In this document: one piece after another, positions 1-10,876 of the stretch
How the letters are laid out: each line of letters begins with the position of its first letter
Numbering within the stretch: the first letter of the stretch is position 1
From: Acanthopleura granulata
Taxonomy: Eukaryota > Mollusca > Polyplacophora > Chitonida > Chitonidae
NCBI GenBank assembly: GCA_016165875.1
Contig: JABBOT010000082.1
Span: 1,178,001-1,242,000 of the forward strand
Direction: 5' to 3'
DNA length: 64,000 nucleotides
Made by a program: the position numbers and the translations under genes
The notes under the pieces: model-generated
Databases searched by the model: none
What the model was told of the DNA's origin: nothing
What the model saw: only the letters and a program-made list of their open reading frames with translations

Positions 1-290
1 GGATTTGCAGACCACCAAACACTCGGTGGTCAGCGGCGATTTAGCATGTCACATAAAACCCGAGGTAAGCTCACTGAGTTTCCGGTAACCAGAAGTGCTG
101 AAGCTGATTTTACACCGCTAAATAGAACAATCGGAACTACTGGTCCTTTCGGAAAAAATCCAGTAACTATATACATTATTTCGTTTTTATCACAGTTCAA
201 AACTGTTAGAGACCGACCGTCACAATCTAAGTACAGGCCTAGGTGTTGAGGCCCTGTGCAAGGTCTCCACTCTTGATAAGCAGGTTTGAT
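1..290 (-). pseudogene. Truncated second copy of a TRIM SPRY exon
   Basis: This stretch aligns without gaps to 17669-17958, the 3' end of the TRIM gene's SPRY exon, with 11 mismatches by my count (about 96% identity). The reading frame is still open and ends at the equivalent stop codon; only about four residues differ in the coding part. The homology stops abruptly at 290/291, where a degenerate repeat array begins, so the N-terminal half of the SPRY domain and all upstream TRIM exons are missing. The left end is outside the window. Few, mostly silent changes suggest a recent duplicate or one kept under constraint until recently. It could instead be the end of a larger paralogue broken by the array. 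No splice acceptor was found that would give a sensible 5' end. Confidence 0.75.
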
Positions 291-1552
291 TTTTACCAAA
301 CTTTTTACCAAGTTCAGGCTACATCAAGATACATAATTTGTAGTATCGGTTGTCAGTTTAGATCATCGATTGTCAATCTGGCTGTCTGTTCATCCAGAAT
401 ATGTTAGCGTTTTCAAAACGCCACTCCTCCTACAGTTTTCGTCCGATTTCAACGAAACTTGATTCAGGTGTGGGCCACATCAAGATCATCAAGTGTCGGC
501 TTTCAGTTCCCTTTAACGGTTGTCTGTCTGTCTGTCTGCTTAATCAGCATATGTTAACATTTCTTTCAAAACGTAACTCCTGCAGTTTTTGTCCCATTTC
601 AGCGAAACTTGGGTCAAGTGTAGACTACATCCAGATACACAATTCGTGGCACCAATTTTCCATTTCGATGATCCGTCAAAACATTACTCCTTCTATAGTT
701 TTTTTCCCCATTTCAATAAAAGATGGTTCAAGTGTAGATCACATCAAGATATATAATTCGTGGTATTGATCAATACCCCGTTGATACTTCAACGATTACG
801 TTCAAAACGTAATTTCTGGAGTTTTTGTCCCATTTCAACGAAACTTGGGTCAACTGTAGTCTACATCCAGATACATAATTCATGGCACCAATTTTCCATT
901 TCAAGGATCGGTTGTCCGTTCGTCTGTCTGTCCGTTCATTCAGTATGTGTTGACTTTTCTGTCAAAACATTACTCCTTGTATAGTTTTCTTCCGATTTCA
1001 ATGAAACATGGCTCAAGTGTAGATTACATATAGATATATAATTCGTGATATTGATCAATACCCTGTCTGTCTGTCTATCCAGTATATGTTGATGCTTCAA
1101 AAGGCTTCTCCTTCTCCAGTACAAATACATATTTCATAGCATTGATTTTAAATTTTTATGTCTATTGTCTGTTATACTGCCTGTCTGCCCAGCTTGTAGC
1201 ACTTGTTTCAACATTCTTGTTCTACAGTTCTGATTTCAGTGAAATTTGGTACAAGTAACAAGTATACATAATTCATAATATTAATTCCTACTTTCAATTT
1301 TTCCCTCGTCTGTTAGTCTGTATCTTCTTACAGTTTGTATTTGATTTCATTGGAACTAGATATAAATGTAGTCTCATCATGCTGAGACTCATGTTACCCT
1401 TTGGCTTTCGCTTTCCGTTTGAAATGTAGTATATGGAGGTACAGGTAGAAACATGGTCTTTTGTATATGTGATTTTAACTTATCCTCAATGATATGTGTT
1501 CGCGAATTACCACCTCCGCCACCATCATTGTCACCAATATCACCATGCCACA
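291..1552. repeat. Degenerate array of ~140-bp units, copy 1 of a local duplication
   Basis: A series of related units, each with a core like 'aaaacgtaactcctgcag' followed by 'tttcagtgaaacttggg' and 'acatccagatacataattc', separated by GTCT-rich linkers. The array and its right flank, ending in a run rich in CCACCATCA, occur again at 4030-5112. It looks like a satellite-type repeat. It contains several chance frames but no credible protein. Confidence 0.7.
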
Positions 1553-2332
1553 AGCTCGGCAGAAAACCGCCGGCAATACGTATCAATAGTCGACTAACAT
1601 TTTCACTGACAAGATAATGTTTACAAGGAATATGAAACCTGGCTAGTAGGGCAACGATTGATAAACATACCAATTGTTCAAGTAATGATTAAAGCATGAA
1701 CGTTTCAGAAAATAATCTACATGCTCCAGGGTTCTATTTCAGACGAGGAGGAATGGTGTGTCTGACCTTTAGTGACCTTGAGATGTCAATCTCTGCATGC
1801 AGTGTCTTCACAGGTGTCCCGAAATCCGTTTTCTTAATTAGTAACCTTTATTAATGATCTACTCATCAAACTATGTCGTGTGATATACATTTTTACACAA
1901 TGTAGTTGTTCATATACGGCATTTGCAGATATGGTGGATGAGTAAAATACAACTAGAGTTTGGATATCTACCAGCAGCAAACTTGAGAGGTGCCTTCATG
2001 TGATGACAGCGAATAGTCATTTGAATGAGTACGTAGGTTTATTTTTACAAACGGGCCGAACTATTTAAGGCAGTATTACACATCTGCTACCACCGTGTAG
2101 CGTAAGGCTTTAGACTTAATCTATTATTCTGGGAATTTCTTTTACTTCCAGGAAATGAGATCAGAACAAATACAGCCAGTACATATAAATGAACGTTTTT
2201 GTTTCGCTTTCGATGATTTCATCTGTCTTTTTGTCGCTTAAGGGGACTGTACATTAGGCAAGATTAGTCAACTAATCGACACAATGTTACGCATTAATTT
2301 TTTGTAGTTATTCTTGACCGACGATAAATATT

Positions 2333-2470
2333 GCTTTATTTAATTAGGGTTTTACGTCATACTCAAGAGTATTTCACTTATACGATGACGGGCAGCATTA
2401 TGGTGGGAGGAAACCGGGCAGAGCCCGTGGAAACCCACAAGTTGCTGGCAGACCTCCTCCCTCCCCCCCC
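2333..2470 (-). mobile_element. tRNA-derived SINE (family 1), 3' part
   Basis: Tail-first copy of the window's commonest SINE: TTTATTT tail, 'ggttttacgtcatactc', 'cagcattatggtgggagg' and 'gaaacc'. The tRNA-like head is missing. Confidence 0.7.
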
Positions 2471-2858
2471 ACCAAAATGGCTCTTAGAAGACATGGTACA
2501 GGATTTCTGTACAGCCCCACCTTCACTTTCATTAACGACGGAAATTTTTCTGAGTCATTGTTTCTTGTATAACTGAGACAACGCAATCAGGCCTCCACTA
2601 CAGGTGAAAAAATCCAAACAGCTATGGCTATCCACAACATTGCGCTCGAAACCAAAAGTTAATGATTTCTGACTACACATATGGCATTTACGACCTATTT
2701 TCGAGAAACAGAGATTGTGCGATATCGGTGTCAGTGGTAACGTGGTCACAGCATTTATACGATCCGATTATCACAGCGTTTACCAGTTACAGTGAACACT
2801 GCAGAAGAGGGTGAGCTGAGCTAGAATTCTTGTAAAACACTTGCTGAAAGGCGCAGAT

Positions 2859-2874
2859 ATGGGAAACACACCAG
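2859..2874 (+). CDS. IFI44-like exon 1 (start codon)
   Basis: Sixteen coding bases giving MGNTP plus one base, followed by the donor GTAAGA. The match to the family N-terminus after joining to exon 2 supports it. Too short to be seen as an ORF. Confidence 0.8.
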
Positions 2875-5800
2875 GTAAGACAACTCAGATAACATTCATG
2901 TACATTTCAGTGTATACGCGTTAACAGTGCGTTCTGCGTTTTTGTGTTTTTTGTTTTCTTGTTCATGTTTTCTTTTTTTATCCCACACCAGAGTTGCCTG
3001 GTAGAATGGGTATAAAAAAAACAACATCGCCCCCCCCTTCGAAAAATCAATTTTAGCACAAGTTTATAACGGTGTTTTAGTAGAACAATTTAGTTATAAC
3101 TTTACATTACATATTTGACGGGTAATGACGCAAAATATAAAGAACGGTATATGGCACTTAATGTTGCCAGGTTATCGTATTGGTATATATGAGTCAAACG
3201 TAAACATTTAGCGATTCTGACATTCAGGAGGTCTTGATGAGTGATTAAAGAGACTGTGTAACATTGTTGTACTTAGGGAATGATAACATTATTTTGCCGT
3301 GTGATTTTCTATGGAAACCAGATGAGGACATCTCGCCCCGAGCCTCGCAGATTTCCCATAATCTGTGGAGTCAATTACAAGAAATGAAAATGAAACTCAA
3401 CGGGGGTATGGTTCAGACGGTGGTGTGGCATAATGTGCACCATTGCCTTCCCGCAGTAATGTATTTCCAGCTATAGCTGGTCACCAGTCTTAACTGCCAG
3501 TCGTTGGTGAGAAATTCGTAGTATGGAGATTTTCAAGATTCAAGGCCCCCGCCCCCGCCTTCCCCTCGGGACGACAACCACAAGTGCAACCGTTGCTACA
3601 ACTCGTACTCAAAAGAACGTTCTTTATTCTGCAGTGTCACACCCATATCACCGAGCAAAGATAGGACTGGTTCTGGCTTTTGGGCGGCTGCCTTCATGTG
3701 GGGCTATTGGGGTGGGTGGGGCCGTTGGGGTGGGAGGCGGCTTGGGGGGATAGTACAGAGTGTCATGTAATTGCAGTTCCAGTTGCAGTTTTTACCTGCA
3801 GTGGACTCGGGATTAAGCTATGTTTGTGATTTTATTTTTTTTTCTCCATGCCGGTCGTTGTTCACATTTTTCGGTTGGTCGGTCGAAGAAATTTTAGACC
3901 GATCCTTTAGCATGGTATCCGTTTTATTATGGACCATTCACTCAACATGTTACGACACAAAACTACGTGGAGAGACGGTATTGCGACTTCGCGTTTGATT
4001 TTTAGCTCTACTAGTCGAAAACCAGAAAAGCTTATGTACTAGCAAGTTGTCGACTGCCCGTCTGTCCATCCATCTGTTTGTAGGCCTTGCGTCTGTTAAC
4101 TTTTCCTTCAAAACACTACTATTCCTACAGTTTTTGTCCGATTTATACCAAACTTGATTCAAGTGTAGGCTACATCAAGATACATAATTTGTAGTATCGG
4201 TTGTCAGTTTCGATGATCGGTTGTCAATCTGGCTGTGTGTTCATCCAGAATATGTTAGCATTTTCAAAACCCCACTCCTCCTACAGTTTCCCTCTGATTT
4301 CAACGACACTTGATTTAGGCGTGGGATACATCAAGATCATCAAGTATCGGCTTTCAGTTCCCTTTATCGTTTGTCCGTCTGTCTGTCTGTTTAATCAGCA
4401 TATGTCCACATTTCATTCAAAACGTAACTCCTGCAGTTTTTGTCCCATTTCAGTGAAACTTGGGTCAAGTGCAGACTACATCCAGATACATAATTCTGTC
4501 TGTCCGTTCATCGAGTATGTGTTGACTTTTCTGTCAAAACACTATTCCTTCTATATTTTTTTTTTCCGATTTCAATAAAAGATGGTTCAAGTGTAGATTA
4601 CATATAGATATATAATTCGTGATATTGATCAATACCCTGTCTGTCTGTCTATCCAGTATACGTTGATGCTTCAAAAGGCTTCTCCTTCTCCAGTACAAAT
4701 ACATATTTCATAGCATTGATTTTAAATTTTTATGTCTATTGTCTGTTATACTGCCTGTCTGCCCAGCTTGTAGCACTTGTTTCAACATTCTTGTTCTACA
4801 GTTCTGATTTGGTATAAGTAACAAGTATATATAATTGATAGTATTAATTCCCACTTTCAATTTTTCCCTCGTCTGTTAGTCTGTATCTTCTTACAGTTTG
4901 TATTTGATTTCATTGAAACTAGATATAAATGTAGTCTCATCATGCTGAGACTCATGTTGCCCTTTGGCTTTCGCTTTCCGTTTGAAATGTAGTATATGGG
5001 GGTACAGGTAGAAACATGGTCTTTTGTATATGTGATTTAAACTTGTCCTCAATGAAATGTGTTCGCGGATTACCCCCTCCACCACCATCATTGTCACCAC
5101 TATCACCATGCCACCGCTATTTCCACCTCCACTCATGGCCACCGCCAAAGCCATTACCACCGCCACCATTACATTGTATGTATGGATGATTGAGATTTAT
5201 GTTGCACACCTGGGGCCAAGCTGGAACGCATTGACAAATTCCCGTGGGCCCCATATATATATATATCTCCAAAAGTATATATGTATGTGTGTATATGTGG
5301 TAGGGCGAGCCCATGCCGACAAAGGGCTGCCCTCAACTCTCAGTGCTGAGCGCCAAACGAGACAGCAACAAATCCCAGTTTTAATATCTTTGTGTGACCC
5401 TTCCCGGGATTGAACCTGGGTTTCCTGATGTCGGCTACCATTTTGATCTGCTGATCTTGAATAAAAATAAAGATACAAAACCCACTGATATGTTGACTGA
5501 ATTTATTTCAGATCCCCCACGATCACCTACACCCCGGCCACCTCCACCCAAACTGATAGATTGCTGGAGGGAGATGAAATGGCATAGCAAGTAAGTCTTA
5601 CAGTTTTGTAATACGCAGAAATATGTCTCTGCTCTTGTCGAAGCCTAGCAACGATGTCATACATAGACTTATCCTTGTAGCTTGAGTTGAGGACGGAAAA
5701 TGCGTTAAATACGAAATTGTTGATGTGACACCATTTGTTGAATGTAGAATCCAACGCAGACTCTTAAATTGTTCACATGAGTTGATGTGACACCAGATTA

Positions 5801-8800
5801 TCTTCGGATTTGAGAACGCCACGTAAATTGCTTAAGGTATAAAACCGCTAAAAATAGCCTTACTGTTTATGTAGTAATTTCACAAAGAGCACCCTCAAAA
5901 ACTGCATTCTCTGATTTTTGTTGGCCCAAATGACAAATACTGTCAAATAACTAGATGCCTGGCATGCAACATATCCAAACTTCATCAGGGGCTGACCACC
6001 ATTTTCTCAAAATAAATCAGCTGGAATGCAGGTATTAGCATCCTACCGCCATAGAAACAGGGTGAAGGGGGCATTTCGTCATTACATGATATTTTCCACT
6101 GTTTAATTTTAGCCACAAATTATGGATTTTTCTTTCAATCATTATTTATAATAGTTTATACCTGAAAAATTACCTGGCAGTACTTCAACACACTTTAGAG
6201 ATCCAGCCAATCCATACCCGTCCCCACCGTTATCTGTTCGCCTGAATCTTTGATACAAAATCCAATTAGAGTTTTTATACCTTAATTGTTGGCGATCTCT
6301 ATGGCTGGGCTGAGCGATGGCTCGTTTGCGAGTGTCCGATATATAACCGAGAAGGGCACGTGTTCAAATCCAGCCCTCGCTGTTTTGGCTTTACGTCAGG
6401 GTTTTCAGGTACCAGGGATAGGTCGGTGGTTTTCTTCGGGCACTTCCGTTTCTCTCACCTATAAAGCTCATCCCTTTAATGTAAATGAAGATTTTTTGAG
6501 TAAGACGTTAAAAACCAATCAAACAGATAATAATGATAAAAACACTGTTTGACATGTGTTCATTTCATACCAGATTAACTTTTGAATTAAGAATTTCACG
6601 GCTGTCCGAGGGTTTATATCATTTCGGACTAGATTAACGTGACGCTAGGACCCGGTTTCACAAAATCAAGTAAATAATAATAATAACGACAACAACATTA
6701 CGAATCAGTTCAACAAATAAAAAATACTGGTTGACTATTTGGTAATTTGACACCAGAATAACTTCTGAATTGAGAATGTTATGACTGTCTGCTAATTCAT
6801 ATTGATGGAAGGATTACATTAATGTGAGGCTAAGGCCAGGTTATTCGATACTTCTTTAGCTTGGTTCCTTGATAACCAAATTTGTTGTGCAACATATACC
6901 TATACTTATGTAGTGCTTGAATTTCTTCGAGAAGCCATCAATGCTAAACTTAGGCAAACCGTTTTACGCAATTTTCTGAACTAGGGAAGTTTCGATAAAC
7001 CGGGCCAAGATTTTCTTTTGGTTGGTGTATATCACACAACTAGAGCTCTGTGTGGTTCACGTCTGTTACGAATTAGTTTGTGTGACACTACATTGACTTA
7101 TGAGCTGATAATCTGTTTGACAGAAGGCCATATAACTGTTCATGTTAGCTGAGGAACGGGTAATGTGACCCGTAGGGTAGCCTAATTTATGGCTCAACGG
7201 GCACTTGAGAATATCACGCTTGCTACCGCACGTCAGTTAATAGTTATGAATATCGCGGTTCACATCAGGTGAGAGATGAGAAAATCACGCCTTCTGGCTA
7301 ACGTCAGCTGAGTTGAGAATATGACGCCTAATTCATGAGTCACGTCAACTTACAGTTGGGAACATCACGCACAAGGCATGGTTCACGTCAGCCGACAGTT
7401 GAAAATGTCACGCCTATCGCATGGCCCAGTCAGTTGACAGTTGAGAATATCACGTCTTTTGCATGGCTGACGCCAGCTGACAGTTGAGAATATCATGGCT
7501 AATGGCTTAGGTGTGACACTAAATTTACGTCTGAAGTGAGATTGTGACGTCAATGGTTCACATCCGCTGGAAAATGGTTAATTTTATACTGTAGGTTAAC
7601 AAAGGAATTGAACGTTTTACCACTGTTTCGTCATCTGAGAATCACTTAATTAATTCCTGCCAAGAGACTTCAATTTTTTTTGTAAATTAAAATACACAAA
7701 CGTAACAAAACGCTATTCTGCTGAATTTATGAGCAATCTGGGTGACATTTATGGACCCTTCCAGAGCCCGATAGGCCTTTATCAATAAGGTAGCTAACTC
7801 GAATCTCTACCTCAACTCTACCTGGTTGGGTTGCGGCTTTAAAGTGGGAGATTTCTCACACCCTTGACTGTGATTTGGCCAGGTTTCCTCCTATCAATAT
7901 ATTGTTGGCATCATATAATTTACTTATTCTGGAGCACGACTTAAAACATCAGTCAAATAATTTGTGGGGTTTTTTTTCTTTTTTTTTTGAAGAGACGAAC
8001 TGAAGAGGGATGTGTTACAATACTCTACCGGCAAAGAAAGGGCCCCTGAAGCGAATATCGCCATGTTTGGGAGAGTCGGTGCGGGGAAGTCCAGTTTCTT
8101 CAACACCATTGACTCCATTTACAAAGGAAGGTTCGCTGACCGCTTTGAGACTGGCGAATGTACTGGCCATAGCGTAACGAAATGGGTGAATGATTTCTTA
8201 AAAATGAGAAGGTGGTTGTGTTTGTAAAGTTGAGGTTGTTGTCGCGTGATAGGCAGGCGACTGACATGGGCAGCAACTTTACAACAACCAAACCAGAGTG
8301 GCATATTACATACATAGGTGGTATACACATGCGTCTCACGTGGGAAAGTTTATCACTCACTTGCCAATGGTCGGGTGGTTCACAAAGGGCATTCCGGTTT
8401 CGCCGACTTGTAAAACTAACTGTCGTATGGGTAGTGTTAAGCAAAAAACAATTACATCCTATAAAAGTTTGGAAGAAATGACAGTGATAAACTTAAGAGG
8501 TTAATCTTAAGAAGTGACACTGGCACAATGTTAAGAATTCCAAAGAAACGTGAAGATTACTGAATGCATATATATTGTGTTTGTTTTAAATTGGCGTCTT
8601 GTCATTGTAATGGGTTTATCACGAAATGCGACTTTGGCCACATTGTAAGGAACCACCTGCTATCATGCTTGGCCTGGGCCTCTAAAACTTATGACGTCAT
8701 GATTTGTAAGGTCACATTGAAAACATGAAATAACTTAAAGTTATCGACTGCAACTTGACTATGAGTGATGGTTGTTTGTCATCACATTGTCAATTAAAAG

Positions 8801-10876
8801 CACAAATGCAGTCTGTGTTATGTGGCTGGCTCGTCTGTAGGTATACCCAGAGAGACGTAATTCAAAAGATTATATCGTAATGAGGACAGTGAAAGAAAAA
8901 GTACGAAGTGTCGCCCGCCAGGATTCAATAAGGACAAACTGAGCTTGGTGTTAAGTTTATCCTTCCACGGTCGTAGGGCGCTCCAGCCGTATCTAAGTTG
9001 TGTTAGTATAATATTGTATTTCCGTTTACCATGATCATAATAATATCTGGGCGGATTTGATCTTTATGGGAATATTTCACTGGATATTGTTAAAGGCGAT
9101 TTGTTTCTACTCTTAACATCAGATCATTCCACAGGTGGAGTGCCAGAAGGTGTAAATGCTCAAAATGTGGCTAACGACATTAAACACTTTCTTTTGTAGT
9201 TCCGAAAAACACGTTTTGGAGGAAACAGAGGTCCTGCATTCTATGTGTGTGACACGATGGGTATGGAAGAGGACGAAGGCCTTGATATCACAGACTTTAA
9301 TTACATTCTTGATGGTCACTTTTCAGATAAATTCAAGGTAAGCTCAAGGTCAAAAGACATCTGTGCATATTCCTGGTGAGGTTGACAGCAGCGTCAGATG
9401 AGGTCAGAAGACAACATCTGTGTGAGGTGAGGTTGAGAGCTGTGTGAGTTAAGGACAGAAGACAATATCTGTCAAAGTATGAGATGAGGTTGAAAGCATA
9501 GTGGGGTGAGGCCGGAAGACAACATTTGTGTACGTTGTTGGTATGGTTGACTGCAGCTCCAAGTGAAATCAGAAGACGACATCTGTTTAAGATTCGAGTA
9601 GGGCTGACAAAATAATGCTACACTGATGAATTATCTATATGATATAATTTTCAACAGCGGTAAGTAGTTTTAATGGTTATCAATGCAAATTCATGTCAAT
9701 GATTTCAGGAAAGTCGTAAATGTTTTAGTGATGCAATGAAGACAGTTTTGGGAGCATGGTTTCAAGGAATTTTCCAGATTGCTCTGTTTGACGCTACTTT
9801 TTCTTTGACAGTTCCAAGGTCGTATCACGCCGGATTCCCCAGGCTTTATAAAAGGCCCGTCTATCGGTGACAGGATGCACTGCCTGTGTTTCATCATGGA
9901 CTCCCGGAAAGTCAGCATGATCTCTGGCGAAACCAAGAGCAAAATCGCCCAGATTAAAGATCTAGCCAGTGCCAGAAGTGAGTTAGTCACCGAGCAATCC
10001 GATGTAAAGAAATTAAAACAGTTTTCCTCACATGAAGTAGACGTGTGTGAAGCTATCACAACGTGGTTATAAACATACTCAACTCATATACAGTCACTTA
10101 CAAAACCTTTCCAAAACTAAAGGCAATATATATTTATGTATGTAAATAATGACTTACATTTTAATAGGTTAACACGGTGATGCACATATTTCACGTCGTC
10201 TGTCAGATTTACGACTGGACATGAAGGCGCAAAGCGCAAATGCCACTGCCTAAGAAAAACACCATTACTGTTCCGTCTAGCACAAGATTTCAGAAGACAG
10301 TCCTTTAATTCTAGCAGAAGGTGGTTCCTTCTAGGAGCTCCTACTCTCCTTGTAGCAAAGAGCAGATCATTCTTGCAGGAGATAGTTGCTTTTAGCAAAA
10401 GGTAGTTCCCTCTAGCAGAATGTACATTTAGTTCCTTGTAGCGGGAGGGAGAGAAAAGTTTTTCTTCATATCACTTATTTAAAGTGAAAAATTCTTCGGT
10501 ATGGCGTTTTAAAAGAAAACTGAAATAATTAAATAGTTTTAATAATCAAATAGATTAGTCTTTTTCAAAGTTTGATCCAGTGTAATTTTAACCTCGTATT
10601 TCAGACATACGCTTTTTCATCCTGTTGACCAAAATTGACCTGCTGTGCCCGGAAGTGGCAAAGAATGTAAGGAACGCTTACAGGAGTCGAGCCGTGCGTG
10701 AGGTTGTGGAACAAGTCAGCTCCCTGACCGGTACCCCCATCGGGTTTATCTACCTGGTGAAGAACTACTCCTGTGAGATGGATCTAAACTCGGATGTGGA
10801 CGTCTTGGCTCTGACAGCGCTTCAGCAGATGCTAGGGTTCTGTGACGACATCCTTGAAGAGTTGGATGACAACTAA
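2859..10876 (+). CDS. IFI44-like GTPase, six-exon gene
   Basis: Predicted GTP-binding protein of the interferon-induced protein 44 (IFI44/IFI44L) family; in vertebrates these are immune-induced and their biochemical role is incompletely known. Coding exons: 2859-2874, 5512-5590, 7993-8185, 9200-9337, 9812-9977 and 10605-10876. All introns are GT-AG, phases agree, and the sum is 864 nt (287 residues plus stop). Visible motifs: proline-rich N-terminus (residues 7-18) with a WREMKW segment typical of the family; P-loop GRVGAGKS at 58-65; DTMG (G3) at 114-117; TKID (G4) at 206-209. No TLDc domain is present, unlike vertebrate IFI44L; short forms like this are, from memory, usual in invertebrates. 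The start is the only ATG that splices in phase to exon 2. MGN at the N-terminus hints at myristoylation, but residue 6 is Asp, which weakens that. The introns are full of repeats. Confidence 0.9.
4030..5112. repeat. Degenerate array, copy 2 of the local duplication
   Basis: Second copy of the 291-1552 segment, in the same orientation, with internal deletions relative to the first. It lies inside intron 1 of the IFI44-like gene, so the two copies bracket exon 1. Right-hand homology ends in the CCACC-rich run near 5110. Confidence 0.75.
5512..5590 (+). CDS. IFI44-like exon 2, proline-rich
   Basis: Bounded by acceptor TTTATTTCAG and donor GTAAGT. It encodes a run of Pro-rich sequence, then the WREMKW segment that precedes the GTPase domain in this family. 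Enters in phase 1 and leaves in phase 2, matching both neighbours. Confidence 0.85.
5836..6281. mobile_element. TTAA-flanked MITE, copy 1
   Basis: A 446-bp non-coding element bounded by TTAA (5832-5835 and 6282-6285), beginning GGTATAAAA and ending TTTTATACC, i.e. with terminal inverted repeats. TTAA duplication is typical of the piggyBac superfamily. A second copy lies at 19365-19813. It has no coding capacity. It sits in intron 2 of the IFI44-like gene. Confidence 0.7.
6287..6545 (+). mobile_element. tRNA-derived SINE, family 2
   Basis: Has an A-box-like stretch, a B-box-like 'gtgttcaaatccagc' and a tail 'gttaaaaaccaatcaaac'. Related but different copies are at 8330-8470, 15190-15335, 32265-32435 and 60040-60190. 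Confidence 0.55.
7195..7510. repeat. Minisatellite, ~40-45 bp units
   Basis: About seven or eight diverged units with the core 'cagttgagaatatcacgc' followed by a variable linker ending 'ggctcacgtca'. Located in intron 2 of the IFI44-like gene. Confidence 0.75.
7993..8185 (+). CDS. IFI44-like exon 3, P-loop
   Basis: Acceptor lies after a long T-rich tract; donor is GTGAAT. Carries the nucleotide-binding P-loop GRVGAGKS followed by SFFNTI, a family signature. Phase 2 in, phase 0 out. Confidence 0.92.
8330..8470 (+). mobile_element. SINE fragment (family 2) in intron 3
   Basis: Contains 'atggtcgggtggttcac' and 'gggcattccggtttc', shared with the copy at 15190-15335. The same stretch is open in several frames by chance. 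Confidence 0.5.
9200..9337 (+). CDS. IFI44-like exon 4, G3 motif
   Basis: Acceptor TTTTGTAG, donor GTAAGC, 46 whole codons. Contains FYVCDTMGMEEDEG, the switch II/G3 region, and YILDGH, also characteristic of IFI44 proteins. Confidence 0.92.
9345..9600. repeat. Minisatellite, ~60-bp units
   Basis: About four units with the core 'gaagacaacatctgtg' alternating with 'gaggttgacagc'-like spacers. It begins directly after IFI44-like exon 4, in intron 4. Confidence 0.7.
9812..9977 (+). CDS. IFI44-like exon 5
   Basis: Acceptor TTTGACAG, donor GTGAGT. Encodes a segment with HCLCFIMDS, a central beta-strand of the GTPase fold. Phase 0 in, phase 1 out. Confidence 0.9.
10605..10876 (+). CDS. IFI44-like exon 6, G4 motif and stop
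   Basis: Acceptor CGTATTTCAG. Encodes FFILLTKIDLLCPEV with the TKID base-specificity motif, then the C-terminal helix region, ending at TAA. The reading starts in phase with exon 5. Confidence 0.93.

Noticed and set aside
401..769. 122-codon frame and similar ones at 4201-4578
   Set aside because: Translations of the tandem array; the repetition comes from the DNA repeat.
2690..2858. Interferon-type response element upstream of the IFI44-like start
   Set aside because: Only a partial 'cgagaaacagag' match; not enough to call a site.
3264..3476. Open frame that could splice in phase to IFI44-like exon 1
   Set aside because: The acceptor lacks a pyrimidine tract, the frame soon ends, and the exon at 5512 gives the expected family sequence.
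5057..5413. 118-codon frame
   Set aside because: Thr/Pro-rich translation of CCACCA-rich repeat; no homology seen.
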